Assembly (NCBI RefSeq): GCF_022288725.1
Contig: NZ_JAKNTA010000023.1
Coordinates: 1-43,477, forward strand
Direction of reading: 5' to 3'
DNA: 43,477 bases
DNA from: Kitasatospora sp. A2-31
Lineage (GTDB): Bacteria > Actinomycetota > Actinomycetes > Streptomycetales > Streptomycetaceae
In this document: positions 24,702 through 32,669 of the stretch, in pieces
Layout: every line of letters begins with the position of its first letter
Position numbering within the stretch: position 1 is the stretch's first letter
Notes under the pieces: generated by a model
The model's input: the letters and a program-made list of their open reading frames with translations, nothing else
Told to the model about the DNA's origin: nothing
The model's database searches: none
Position numbers and translations under genes: made by a program

Positions 24702-25604
24702 TCAGTCCGGTCTGCGCTGCGGCGGGGGCGGGCCGGCCATCGCCCAGCGGATGAGGCGCACCACGGCCCGGCCCGCCGGCCGGACGAGCGCGGGCTCCAG
24801 CAGCGGCACGGTGGGCGGCAGGCCCAGGAGCCGGCGGGACTCGGGCGGGAGCAGCGAGACGGCCGCGCCGGCGAGGGCGGTGTAGGCGGGGCGGGCCGGC
24901 AGCGGCAGGGGCGGGTGGAGCAGGAGGAACCGGGCGGTGTCCCGCGCCTGCGCCGTGGCGTCGAGCTCCGGCCCGTACGCGCGCAGGCGGGCGGCGAGTT
25001 CGGCGCGGTTGCGTGGCGGGTCGACCACGCCCAGTGCCGAGGCGACGCGGGCGGTGTCGGCGAGGTAGCCGTCGCAGCCGGCCGGGTCGAGGGGCGCGAC
25101 CCCGAAGGCCTGGTGGGCCCGGAGGAAGCTGTCGACCTCGGCGGCGTGGACCCATCCGAGCAGGTGCGGGTCGCCCGCCCGGTAGCTCTGCCCGGCCGCG
25201 GTGGTGCCGCTGATCCGGGCGTGGACGGCGCGGACGCGTTTCACCGCGTCCTGCGCGTCCTCGGCGGTGCCGAAGGTGGTGACGGCCAGGAACGTGCTGG
25301 TGCGCTGGAGGCGGCCCCACGGGTCGCTGCGGAAGCCGGAGTGGGCGGCGACGGCCGCCATGGCCAGCGGGTGGAGGGACTGCAGGAGCAGTGCGCGCAG
25401 CCCGCCGACGAACATGGCCGCGTCGCCGTGGACGGTGCGGATCGGCCGTTCCGGGCCGAACCAGCGTGGTCCGGGCCGCCCGTGTATGCGCTGTCGCACG
25501 GCGGGACCGTCCGGGCCGGCCACCCGCGCGAACAGCTCGGCTCCCAGCCGCTCCCGCAGCCCTTGCGTCGATCCGCCGCTCCGGGCGGCTTCCGCATCGT
25601 CCAC
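24702..25604 (-). CDS. MpaB/rubber-oxygenase-like protein (DUF2236)
   Basis: 300 residues. The conserved core is RTVHGDAAMFVGGLRALLLQ, SLHPLAMAAVAAHSGF, RSDPWGRLQRTSTFLAVTTFG and, later, LLGWVHAAEVDSFLRAH. These hold the Arg and His residues that bind heme in characterised latex-clearing-type members, although most bacterial members have unknown substrates. GTG 25604 has GGAGA upstream. Its stop faces the iminopeptidase stop, 120 bases apart. It stands alone on its strand, the next gene upstream being a lipoprotein behind a large hairpin. Confidence 0.85.
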   Translation of the reverse strand: MDDAEAARSGGSTQGLRERLGAELFARVAGPDGPAVRQRIHGRPGPRWFGPERPIRTVHGDAAMFVGGLRALLLQSLHPLAMAAVAAHSGFRSDPWGRLQRTSTFLAVTTFGTAEDAQDAVKRVRAVHARISGTTAAGQSYRAGDPHLLGWVHAAEVDSFLRAHQAFGVAPLDPAGCDGYLADTARVASALGVVDPPRNRAELAARLRAYGPELDATAQARDTARFLLLHPPLPLPARPAYTALAGAAVSLLPPESRRLLGLPPTVPLLEPALVRPAGRAVVRLIRWAMAGPPPPQRRPD

Positions 25605-25665
25605 ACGGGTCTCCTGCCCCGTGGCGGCCCTCTTCCCCCGCGCGGGCGGCGTGTTTCTCGTCCGC

Positions 25666-25733
25666 CCGGCTGCTCGGCCGCCCGCCGCCCGCCGCCGGCT
25701 GCCGGCTGCCCGGCCGCCTGGGCGAGCAGCCGG
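25666..25733 (-). terminator. Large stem-loop after the 25771 lipoprotein gene
   Basis: An 11-base stem (CCGGCTGCTCG at 25666-25676, complement at 25723-25733) encloses a very GC-rich 46-base loop with nested pairing. It lies about 38 bases past the lipoprotein stop on the minus strand. Confidence 0.55.
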
Positions 25734-25770
25734 CGGAGGGCGACCGGGCGACCGGACGGCGCCGAGGGGG

Positions 25771-26508
25771 TCAGGGGCGGGGCGAGGAGGACGGCGAGGC
25801 GGGGCCTGCCGACGCGCCGCCGCCGGGGGCGGCGAGGGCGGAGGCCGCGACCGCCTGGGTGCGGGCGGCGGCCTGGTCCAGCGGGAGGTGCTCGCCGCCG
25901 GCGGGGAAGAAGTCGATCGAACCGACCGCGCCGTAGTTCGCCCAGAAGCAGGTGGTCATCGGGAACGTCGCGGCGACGTTGTGCTGGCACTTCACCACCA
26001 GGGCGCGGGTGGTGAACAGCCGCGCCTCGCCGACGCGCTCACGGCCGTAGCCCGCGCTCAGCTTCATCGTGTGCTCGAAGGACTCCTCCAGCGCGGCCCT
26101 GGGGTCGGCGACCGCGGCGAACAGCTTGGTGCGGGCCGTGAAGTGGGGCACCGTCGCGGTGTGGGCGCCGCTGCTGAGCCGAAGGCGCGGGTTGCCGAAG
26201 CACGACGCGTCGGTGTGGTCGTCGCCGTCCGCCCCCGCGGGCGCGGGCAGGCCGTCGACGCCGAAGACGTTCATGTCCAGGTCGCTCCCGAAGTGGAAGC
26301 CGCCCTCGCCCTTGGCGCAGGTCATACCGTCCAGCTTCGGCACGTCGACCCTGGTGTAGCGCGTGCCCGGGTCCGGTCCGAGCTTCTCCGCCTTCGGCGC
26401 CGCGGCCGCCGTCACAGTCGCCGCGCCCCCACCCGCCCCGCCGGACCCGCACCCCGCGACCAGCGCCCCCAGCGCCAGCACGGCCGCCGCGATCCCCCGA
26501 TTCCGCAT
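25771..26508 (-). CDS. Secreted lipoprotein of unknown function
   Basis: 245 residues. The signal peptide MRNRGIAAAVLALGALVAGC carries a lipobox (LVAGC) at residues 16-20. The mature part starts with a Gly/Ala linker and has several cysteines (MTCAKGEGGF, DASCFGNP, VVKCQHN, TTCFWAN) that could form two disulfides outside the cell. A Pro/Ser-rich tail ends the protein. I recognise no family. ATG 26508 fits the signal peptide exactly. Confidence 0.78.
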   Translation of the reverse strand: MRNRGIAAAVLALGALVAGCGSGGAGGGAATVTAAAAPKAEKLGPDPGTRYTRVDVPKLDGMTCAKGEGGFHFGSDLDMNVFGVDGLPAPAGADGDDHTDASCFGNPRLRLSSGAHTATVPHFTARTKLFAAVADPRAALEESFEHTMKLSAGYGRERVGEARLFTTRALVVKCQHNVAATFPMTTCFWANYGAVGSIDFFPAGGEHLPLDQAAARTQAVAASALAAPGGGASAGPASPSSSPRP

Positions 26509-26711
26509 GTCCTGTTCGTCCCTCTCGCCTACCCCGGTGGGTGATCACCGGTAGATGATCATCGCGATCCTAGGGCGCCCCACGGACACCCCACGCCACG
26601 GGGGTGCCGGGCGGCGCCCCGGGGCGCGGCCGAGGCGTCAGGAGCGGGACGGGCGGCTGCGCGCCGGGCAGGCAGCCGGGCAGGCCGGCGCGGGGAACGG
26701 GCGGGTGTGCG

Positions 26712-27635
26712 TCAGGCGGCGACGTTCAGGGTGAGCTCGGCGGTGTGCAGCCCGCCGGCGGTCTGGAACTGCAGGAAGACCCGCCAGTTCCCGGCCTCGG
26801 CGAGCATGGCGTGGAAGGTCAGCACCGGGCCGCCGCCGTGGTCGGCGGCGACCTTGTCGGCGGGGTGGAGGTGGGCCAGCGCCTGGTCACCCTCGTGGAA
26901 GGCGGTGAGGTGGGCGTAGCTGTCCAGGTAGGGCTGGAGGTCGGTGACCGGTTGGCCGTCCCTGGTGACGGTGGCGGTCAGCCGGTAGGCGCCGGCCATC
27001 GGCTCGCTGGTGAGGGCGACGGTGTAGCCGTCGACGGTGGTGGTGGCGGCCGGGGCGGGCAGCGGCACCGCCGTGCTCGTGCCGGGCACCGTCACGGTGC
27101 GGCTGAGCACGAGTTCGGTGCTGCGGCGGGAGGCGGGGCTCGGCAGGAACGAGGCGTACAGCCGCCAGGTGCCCGGGGTGAGGGCGGCGAGGTCGGCGGT
27201 CCAGGTGCCGTCGGCGGCCATCTCGGGGTGCAGGTGCTGGAAGCCGGTCAGGTCGGAGCGGATCGCGTAGAAGTGCAGCTTCCTGGTCTGGTGCACCTCG
27301 AAGTCGGTGACCGGTCGGCCGTCGGGGCCGGTGATGGTGAAGGAGTACGCCGCGGGCCGGTCGGCAGGCAGTTCGGTGGCGGCGGCGTCCAGGCGGTAGC
27401 CGTCCCGTTCGGCGGTGAGGCCCCGGTCGCCGCCGGCCGGATCGGGTGCGACGGCGGCGGCCGGGGCGGCGGTGACCGCGGGGGGTGCGCCGGCACCGCG
27501 CTGCGCGCCGGCCGGCGCGTCCGCGGGGCGGGGCTGGGGGGAGGGGTCGCAGGCGACGATGGCGGCGAGGAGCAGCACGGGGACGCAGGACAGCACCGCC
27601 CAGCGGCGGGCGAGGGCGCGGGGGTCGGCGGCCAT
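26712..27635 (-). CDS. Membrane-anchored lipoprotein with two HLHP motifs, possible metal-handling protein
   Basis: 307 residues. The signal segment VLSCVPVLLLAAIVAC ends in a lipobox Cys, followed by a long Ala/Pro linker. Two beta-rich domains follow, each with the same motif: FQHLHPEMAADGTW in the first and LAHLHPADKVAAD in the second. The first has KLHFYAIRSDLTG and the second AHLTAFHEGDQ. Similar His-rich secreted proteins occur beside copper genes in actinobacteria, so metal binding is a reasonable guess but not shown. ATG 27635 shares its A with the TGA of the short leader ORF, implying coupled translation. Confidence 0.72.
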   Translation of the reverse strand: MAADPRALARRWAVLSCVPVLLLAAIVACDPSPQPRPADAPAGAQRGAGAPPAVTAAPAAAVAPDPAGGDRGLTAERDGYRLDAAATELPADRPAAYSFTITGPDGRPVTDFEVHQTRKLHFYAIRSDLTGFQHLHPEMAADGTWTADLAALTPGTWRLYASFLPSPASRRSTELVLSRTVTVPGTSTAVPLPAPAATTTVDGYTVALTSEPMAGAYRLTATVTRDGQPVTDLQPYLDSYAHLTAFHEGDQALAHLHPADKVAADHGGGPVLTFHAMLAEAGNWRVFLQFQTAGGLHTAELTLNVAA

Positions 27636-27706
27636 CAGCGGCAGCCCCCTGCCGTACGGGCGCGCTCGGCAGCGGCAGCGCGGTCGGTACGGCGGTGACA
27701 TGCCAT
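27635..27706 (-). CDS. 23-codon leader ORF upstream of the HLHP lipoprotein
   Basis: ATG 27706, preceded by GGGGAGAA at good spacing, encodes MACHRRTDRAAA, then AERARTAGGCR and TGA. The stop overlaps the lipoprotein ATG (TGATG), while the lipoprotein itself has no equally good ribosome site. This arrangement suits a short translated leader that governs the downstream gene. It holds two Cys and one His codon; actinobacterial Cys-containing leader peptides with RRH-like starts are known, but homology is only suggestive. Confidence 0.5.
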   Translation of the reverse strand: MACHRRTDRAAAAERARTAGGCR

Positions 27707-27799
27707 GGTCGTTCTCCCCATTCTTCTGGTCGGCCGGTGCCGCTCGGAACTCGGCCCCACACGACAGGAGACCGCCAGCGGCCGGCGCGATAACCAAAA

Positions 27800-27823
27800 G
27801 TTCGGATCGGATCCGTTCGGATC
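27800..27823. promoter_or_regulatory. Direct repeat upstream of the lipoprotein leader
   Basis: GTTCGGATC occurs at 27800-27808 and 27815-27823, a 15-base period, with another GGATCC in between. It lies about 95 bases upstream of the leader ORF and 80 bases past the DUF397 stop, a likely promoter position. The binding protein is unknown. Confidence 0.35.
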
Positions 27824-27901
27824 CAGTCGGCTCGGGAGACGCGGGGTCGGTGCGACCCGGTGGCGGGCCTCTCCGGGGCCGATCGGCCTGTCCCGTGGCG
27901 G

Positions 27902-28129
27902 TCAGACGACTGGGAAGTCCCCTGCCTTGACCCCTGCGACGAACGCCGACCATGCGGCGGTCGGGAAGACCAGCGCGGGCCCCTGGCGGTCCTTGCTGTC
28001 ACGCACAGGGATGCAGTCGTACCCGTCCGCCACTTCCAGGCAGTCGCCGTTGCCGCCCCCGCTGTAACTGGACTTCCGCCAGCCGCCGAGCGTTGACGCA
28101 TCGGGAATGGCATTCTCAATGCCGATCAT
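27902..28129 (-). CDS. DUF397 protein
   Basis: 75 residues. WRKSSYSGGGNGDCLEVA, IPVRDSKDRQGPALVF and WSAFVAGVKAG form the complete DUF397 signature. These small proteins are almost always encoded next to XRE-DUF5753 regulators, as here, and are thought to act with or against them. ATG 28129 overlaps the end of the regulator gene by 14 bases, so translation is coupled. Confidence 0.93.
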   Translation of the reverse strand: MIGIENAIPDASTLGGWRKSSYSGGGNGDCLEVADGYDCIPVRDSKDRQGPALVFPTAAWSAFVAGVKAGDFPVV

Positions 28130-28940
28130 GTCCGTGTTCCTCTGCTGCCGCCCGTACGAGGGCTAGTGACTCCAGGTGCGACGTTGCATCGCTCAGGGCA
28201 AGATCGTAAGCCGACCGGCAGGCGTTCACCAGGGTTGGATCATCCATCAGGTTCCCGGTGCACAGTCCCTCAACATAGGCGACTGGGGCAGCGTCGGCGA
28301 AGGTCATCAGGGACACCATGCCCTCCATGAGAGAATGCTCACCGACTCTGAACGGCAGCACGTGAAGACGCAATCGTCCGGCAGCCGCCATGTCTGCGAT
28401 CTTGCGTAGTTGCTCCGCCATGACCTGCGGGCCTCCCACACGCCGCCGGAGCACTGCCTCGTCCAACAAGGTCCACACAACGGGGCCAGACGGATCATCG
28501 AGGATGCGGGCACGCTCGATGCGGTTGACGACGCGTCGGTCAAGTTCGTCGGCCCGGTGGTTCGGCCTGTACGCGCGGAACACCGCACGCGCGTAGGCGT
28601 CTGTCTGGAGCAGGCCCGGGATCAGTAAGGCGCCGTATTGCTGAATCTGTGCGGCCTGCTGCTCCAACTCTGCCGCTACGGCGAAGTGGTCGGCGTACTT
28701 GGATTCGAGATCTTGAAGCCAACGGGCGAAGAACCCGTCGGTACCGAGCGCCTGATCGATCCGCTTCGCGTCATCGAGGTTGGGCAGCCGGCGCCCGGCC
28801 TCAAAGTGGCTGATCAGAGTGGGAGAGCACACAACGGCCTGAGCCAATTCGTCCTGCGTCATTCCCAGGGCTGTGCGCCGAATCCTCAGCTCCTCCCCGT
28901 ACTTCTCCCTCGCGGTGCGCGGCCTGATGCCCGCTGCCAT
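28116..28940 (-). CDS. XRE-family regulator with DUF5753 domain
   Basis: 274 residues. The helix-turn-helix is at about residues 16-70 (LRIRRTALGMTQDELAQAVV, then CSPTLISHFEAGRRLPN). The DUF5753 domain follows from about residue 95 (YGALLIPGLLQTDAYARAV, RVVNRIERARIL, EAVLRRRVGG, RLRLHVLPFRVGEHSLMEG). It would bind DNA and act with the DUF397 partner, the arrangement of WhiJ/BldB-type regulators of development in Streptomyces. ATG 28940 has GGGAG upstream. This gene pair is lower in GC than its surroundings. Confidence 0.93.
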   Translation of the reverse strand: MAAGIRPRTAREKYGEELRIRRTALGMTQDELAQAVVCSPTLISHFEAGRRLPNLDDAKRIDQALGTDGFFARWLQDLESKYADHFAVAAELEQQAAQIQQYGALLIPGLLQTDAYARAVFRAYRPNHRADELDRRVVNRIERARILDDPSGPVVWTLLDEAVLRRRVGGPQVMAEQLRKIADMAAAGRLRLHVLPFRVGEHSLMEGMVSLMTFADAAPVAYVEGLCTGNLMDDPTLVNACRSAYDLALSDATSHLESLALVRAAAEEHGHDRH

Positions 28941-28973
28941 GAGATCAACTCCCGCACTTGAAACAAGCGTTGT

Positions 28974-29006
28974 CAGCCTCGTCCTACTGGAATGGTAGCG
29001 AGGCTG
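28974..29006. promoter_or_regulatory. Stem-loop upstream of the XRE gene
   Basis: Arms CAGCCTCG (28974-28981) and CGAGGCTG (28999-29006), continued by CTAC/GTAG after a two-base bulge, make a long hairpin 34 bases upstream of the XRE start. It could be an operator or a terminator from outside. CTTGAAACAAG next to it (28958-28968) is a second small inverted repeat. Confidence 0.45.
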
Positions 29007-29110
29007 GGCCGACGCTGTGAGCAGTGCATCACAGAGCGAAGTTTGGGCGAGGTCCCGGCGGGGGCGGCGCGGCAGGGCGCTTTCGGTGACAGGTCGAGGA
29101 TGGGTGAGGC

Positions 29111-29425
29111 ATGAGCGGAGTGGAGAGCACCAGCACGGCGCCGGAGGTGGGGGCGGAGTTCCCGTATCCGGTCACGGTGGAGATCAAGGGCGCGACGAAG
29201 GCGGCGACCTTCACCCGGCTCGCCGACGCCGTCGAGGCGGTGCGCAGCAGTGTGGCCCGGCTGCCGCTGGAGGAGGCGGACGCGAAGCACCTCGGGGAGA
29301 TGTTCGCGCCCGAGTCGCTGGGGCGTATCGCCCGTCAGTTGGACGACTTCGGCGCGGTACGCACGGCCGCGTGGGTCGGGATCGAGGCCTACGTCATCTA
29401 CCTGCGTCCGGCGCAGACGCGGTGA
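29111..29425 (+). CDS. Hypothetical small soluble protein
   Basis: 104 residues, no recognised family. The first 18 residues are polar. The rest alternates a strand (PYPVTVEIKGATKAATF) with helices (TRLADAVEAVRSSVARLPL, SLGRIARQLDDFGAV) and ends in WVGIEAYVIYLRPAQ. ATG 29111 is preceded by GAGGATGGGTGAGG. It is divergent from the XRE operon, with 170 bases between the starts. It could be an accessory to that regulator pair; nothing in the sequence proves it. Confidence 0.6.
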   Translation: MSGVESTSTAPEVGAEFPYPVTVEIKGATKAATFTRLADAVEAVRSSVARLPLEEADAKHLGEMFAPESLGRIARQLDDFGAVRTAAWVGIEAYVIYLRPAQTR

Positions 29426-29668
29426 GGGCCGGCCTTCTGACCCGAGCGTGGAGCCGGGGGTGCGGTACGAGGCCGGTGACTGGTGGTTGTGGCTTGCCCT
29501 CGCAGTCGCAGAGCAGGTTGAGCGCCTGATCCATCGTGATGCGGGGTGACCTCTCGCCAGATGCGCGCAGCGGTTGGGGCGGGACGTGCGGCCCGGGCTC
29601 CGTGGTGACGGTGACCGTGACAGCCGGACGGAAAGCGGATTGCGGGAACCGCCGAAGGCCTGCGCGGG

Positions 29669-30298
29669 TCAGGGCCGCAGGCCGGCGAGGAGGGCGTCGA
29701 GGGCGAGGTCGAAGCGGGCCTGGTGGTCGGCGGGGGTGCCGAGGCCCTGGGCGACGGCGGCGGCCAGGACGGGGAAGTCCGCGAGGTCGAGGTCGCCGTC
29801 GCCGGCCTGCTCGGGGTGGCCGGGGGTGTCGGCGGCCTCGGCCAGGCAGTGTCCGATGACCAGCATCGCCACCGAGTTGACGATCCGCAGCGCCTGCACG
29901 GGGGTGATGCCGGCGCGGGTGAGGGCGGCCGCCGTGTCCTCGACCGCCTGCAGCGCGGTGGCCGAGCGGACGGGGCGGGTGGCGACGAGGGGGATCACGC
30001 CCGGGTGACGCAGCAGTTCGGCGCGGAAGGCGACGGCGAACTCCCTCAGCCGCAGCGGCCATTGGTCGGCCGGGCCGGCGGTGTCGGGTTTGACGGAGGA
30101 GACCACGAGTTCGACGAGGCCGTCGAGCAGGGCGGCCTTGTTGGGCAGGTAGTGGTAGAGCGTCATCGCTTCGACGCCGAGTTCGGTGCCGAGCCGTCGC
30201 ATCGACAGCTTCTCGATGCCGTCGCGGTCGGCGACCTCCAGGGCGGCGCGCAGCACCTTCTCCCGGGTCAGTCCCACCCGCTTGCCGGTGGTCTCCAT
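29669..30298 (-). CDS. TetR-family repressor
   Basis: 209 residues. The helix-turn-helix is at about 8-55 (REKVLRAALEVADRDGIEKL, SMRRLGTELGVEAMTLYHYLPNKAALLDGL), followed by a TetR_C_1-type ligand domain (WPLRLREFAVAFRAELLRHPGVIPLVATRP). ATG 30298 (METTGKRVGL) is the usual start; ATG 30316 would add six residues and run into the operator. Two identical palindromes lie between it and the divergent SnoaL-like gene, strong evidence for self and neighbour control. The stop is about 240 bases from the hypothetical gene, with no gene between. Confidence 0.9.
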   Translation of the reverse strand: METTGKRVGLTREKVLRAALEVADRDGIEKLSMRRLGTELGVEAMTLYHYLPNKAALLDGLVELVVSSVKPDTAGPADQWPLRLREFAVAFRAELLRHPGVIPLVATRPVRSATALQAVEDTAAALTRAGITPVQALRIVNSVAMLVIGHCLAEAADTPGHPEQAGDGDLDLADFPVLAAAVAQGLGTPADHQARFDLALDALLAGLRP

Positions 30299-30309
30299 CA
30301 GCGGCCCCC

Positions 30310-30366
30310 TTGACATTCTTACGGCGTAAGGCGAGAGTAGCAGCCATCGCAGCCTTACGGCGTAAG
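30310..30366. promoter_or_regulatory. Twin TetR operators and divergent promoter
   Basis: CTTACGGCGTAAG occurs exactly at 30318-30330 and 30354-30366 (centres 36 bases apart; arms CTTACG/CGTAAG around one G). TTGACA at 30310-30315 is a consensus -35 box for the SnoaL-like gene with the first operator directly in the spacer. TACTCT on the minus strand (30335-30340) could be the -10 box of the repressor gene. Confidence 0.8.
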
Positions 30367-30418
30367 AGAGCGCCGGCGGGAGACGGACCGAGCCGAGAAC
30401 GACCGACAGGGGCGGACC

Positions 30419-30856
30419 ATGGACAACACCCGGCAGGAGCAGAACAAGCAGCTCGTCATCGGCTTCTTCGCCGCGCTCAACGAGTACCGGCTCGACGACC
30501 TCGGCGACTTCCTCGCCGCCGACATCGTCGACCACAACAAGGTCATCCACGGCGAGCCGGACGAGCCCGGTGCCGCGTTCGCCGCCATCGCCATGCAGCT
30601 CGAGGCGCTGAAGCCCTACCACGCCAGGGTCGAGGAGCTGATCGCCGAGGGCGACAAGGTCGTGGCCCGCATCACCCAGAGCGGTATCAGCTCCGGCGCC
30701 CACCCCCGGATGCCCGTGCCCACCGGCCGCAGCTTCGAGAACGAGGCGATCTTCGTCCTCACCGTCCGTGCGGGCCGCATCAGCGAGCTGCGCGGGGTCT
30801 CCGACCGCCTCGGCCTCTTCCTCCAGCTCGGCTGGGACTGGCCCACCGTCGACTGA
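30419..30856 (+). CDS. SnoaL-like ester cyclase/polyketide-cyclase family protein
   Basis: 145 residues. QLVIGFFAALNEYRLDDLGDFLAADIVDHN is the SnoaL-type helix/strand start with the conserved Asp-His; EELIAEGDKVVARITQSG and FVLTVRAGRISELRGVSDRLGLFLQLGW complete the cone fold. Such proteins cyclise polyketide esters, or hydrate or epimerise small molecules; the reaction here is unknown. It is the only gene under the TetR-operator promoter and is closed by a strong terminator, so it is probably the ligand-processing or effector gene of that repressor. Confidence 0.85.
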   Translation: MDNTRQEQNKQLVIGFFAALNEYRLDDLGDFLAADIVDHNKVIHGEPDEPGAAFAAIAMQLEALKPYHARVEELIAEGDKVVARITQSGISSGAHPRMPVPTGRSFENEAIFVLTVRAGRISELRGVSDRLGLFLQLGWDWPTVD

Positions 30857-30972
30857 GCGCCCGGCGGCTCGGACGGCTGCCGGTTCACCGCCCTCCTCGA
30901 CGGCCCGGACCCCCCGCTCGGCCACCATCACCCCCCGACCGGCACCTCCCGCCCCCTCCCCCCGGAACGGCA

Positions 30973-31007
30973 CTCGGCCCGGCCACCTTCGCGGTGGCCG
31001 GGCCGAG
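30973..31007. terminator. Bidirectional terminator between convergent genes
   Basis: A 15-base perfect stem (CTCGGCCCGGCCACC at 30973-30987, complement 30993-31007) with loop TTCGC. It separates the SnoaL-like gene from the MarR gene ending at 31030. Confidence 0.85.
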
Positions 31008-31029
31008 GCGCGTGAGAGGCGGTGCCGGC

Positions 31030-31527
31030 TCAGCGGGCGGTGCGGCGGGTCTGGGCGTGGTGGCGCAGGGCGTCCTGGGACTCGACGTACTTGATCAGCA
31101 GACGTGCCAGCTCCAGGCGGTCGTGCGCGCTCCAGTCGGCGGTGATCTGCTCGTAGGCCGCGCGCTGGTGGCGGCGGAAGCGGTTCATCAGGCCCTCGCC
31201 CTCGGGGCTGAGGAGCAGGACCGTGCGCCGGCCGTCCTGCTGGGAGGCGGCCCGGACCAGGTAGCCCGCCGCGATGCAGTCCGACACCATGCGGCTGCCC
31301 ACCGAGGGGTCGACGCCCAGGTGGTCGGCAACGGCGCCGACCGTCACCTCGCGGCCGCCCTCGTGCGCGGCGTCCTCGACGATCCGCAGGACCAGAGTGC
31401 GGCTCAGGTCCTTCTGGGAGATCGGGTCCTCGACGTCCAGGAGCGAGGAGCGCCGCAGCCTTCCGAGGGCCGGCCCGACGGCGTCCAGCAGTTCCTCGTC
31501 CGTCCCCACTTCGCGCTTCGTGGTCAT
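31030..31527 (-). CDS. MarR-family regulator
   Basis: 165 residues. Winged-helix core at about 40-125: LSRTLVLRIVEDAAHEGGREVTVGAVADHLGVDPSVGSRM with the recognition helix after VDPS, then wing RAASQQDGRRTVLLLSPEG. An N-terminal 30-residue extension and the C-terminal helices HQRAAYEQITADW and RLELARLLIKYVESQ form the dimer region. It is divergent from the NmrA-like reductase gene, and an inverted repeat overlaps the TTGACA between them, so it likely represses that gene. Confidence 0.85.
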   Translation of the reverse strand: MTTKREVGTDEELLDAVGPALGRLRRSSLLDVEDPISQKDLSRTLVLRIVEDAAHEGGREVTVGAVADHLGVDPSVGSRMVSDCIAAGYLVRAASQQDGRRTVLLLSPEGEGLMNRFRRHQRAAYEQITADWSAHDRLELARLLIKYVESQDALRHHAQTRRTAR

Positions 31528-31569
31528 GCCGCCAGCCTAGCCGCATAGGTGACCGATGGCAGACATGTG

Positions 31570-31586
31570 TTGACACGAAAACGTGT
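31570..31586 (+). promoter_or_regulatory. TTGACA promoter element overlapped by an inverted repeat
   Basis: TTGACA at 31570-31575 overlaps ACACG-AAAA-CGTGT (31573-31586), a candidate MarR site. A -10 box is not clear (CATCAT at 17-base spacing). The repeat lies 43 bases from the MarR start and 180 bases upstream of the NmrA-like gene, whose leader (31640-31767) is free of genes. Confidence 0.45.
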
Positions 31587-31767
31587 GCAGGACATCATGC
31601 ATATGTAGACAGGCATTGAACGGCTGAACGGTGCGGATCCCGCTTCCGGATGCGGCCGTGGCCGCATCTCTCCCGGATTCCGCGGACTCCCCGCATCCCG
31701 CGAGCCCCGTGCATCCCTCGATCGAGTCCCACCAATCCCGCGCATCTCACGAGCGAAGGACCTTCCC

Positions 31768-32616
31768 ATGACCAGCACCACCCTCGTCACCGGCGCCCGC
31801 GGCAAGGTCGGCCAGGCCGTCATCGCCCGCCTGCACGCCGCCGGCCGCACCGTCCGCGCCGCCAGCGCCCACCCCGCCGAACTGACCGTCCCCGACGGCG
31901 TCGAGACCACCGAACTCGCCCTCGACCGGCCCGAGACCTTCGAGGCCGCCCTGCGCGGCGTCGGCCAGGTCTTCCTCTACCCCCAACCCGCCGGCATCCA
32001 CGAGTTCACCAGGGCCGCCGAGGCCGCCGGCGTCGAGCACGTCGTGCTGCTCTCCTCCTCCTCCGTCCTCGGCCCGAACGCCGAGAACGACCCGCTCGCC
32101 GGCCACAGCCTCCACGTCGAGCGCGCCCTCGCCGCGTCCGGGCTGACCTGCACCTTCCTGCGCCCGGACGCCTTCGCCAGCAACTCCCTGGCCTGGGCGT
32201 ACCCCATCGGCCGGAACCTGCCGGTCCAGCTCGCCTACCCCGACGCGCACATCGCGCCGATCCACCCCGAGGACATCGCCGACATCGCCGCCGAGGCACT
32301 GACCGCCACCTCCCTCACCGGCACCGCACCCACCCTGACCGGCCCCGAGTCGCTCACCTTCCGCGAGCAGCTCGCCATCGTGGCCGACGCCCTCGGCCGC
32401 GAGATCCCGGTCGAGCAGATCACCCGCGCCGAGGCCGAGCAGCAGATGGGCCGTCACATGCCCGCGCCGATGGTCACCTCGCTGCTCGACCTCTGGGAGG
32501 CCGCCGACCACGGACCGGCCGCCGTCCACGACACCACCCAGACCCTCCTGGGCCGCCCCGCCCGCACCTACCGCCAGTGGGCCGGCGAGAACACCGCCGC
32601 CTTCACCCACCACTGA
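31768..32616 (+). CDS. NmrA/SDR-type NAD(P)-binding protein
   Basis: 282 residues. The dinucleotide loop LVTGARGKVGQAVIARL (6-22) and the later VEHVVLLSSSSVLG and LRPDAFASNSLAW fit the atypical SDR/NmrA group. The Tyr-x-x-x-Lys pair of classic SDRs is not evident, so it may be a redox sensor or a quinone-type reductase. ATG 31768 is preceded by GAAGGA. It is followed by a second MarR-like gene after 53 bases on the same strand, so both probably form an operon controlled by the divergent MarR protein. Confidence 0.85.
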   Translation: MTSTTLVTGARGKVGQAVIARLHAAGRTVRAASAHPAELTVPDGVETTELALDRPETFEAALRGVGQVFLYPQPAGIHEFTRAAEAAGVEHVVLLSSSSVLGPNAENDPLAGHSLHVERALAASGLTCTFLRPDAFASNSLAWAYPIGRNLPVQLAYPDAHIAPIHPEDIADIAAEALTATSLTGTAPTLTGPESLTFREQLAIVADALGREIPVEQITRAEAEQQMGRHMPAPMVTSLLDLWEAADHGPAAVHDTTQTLLGRPARTYRQWAGENTAAFTHH

Positions 32617-32669
32617 CCCCTGCGGCCAGGGCCGCCGCAGCGGCCCCCGCCCCGTCCCGAGGGACCCCC

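Noticed and set aside
29394..29535. Minus-strand frame starting MDQALNLLCDCEGKPQ
   Set aside because: No ribosome site at the ATG, overlap with the hypothetical gene end, and a random-looking tail; not enough support for a gene.
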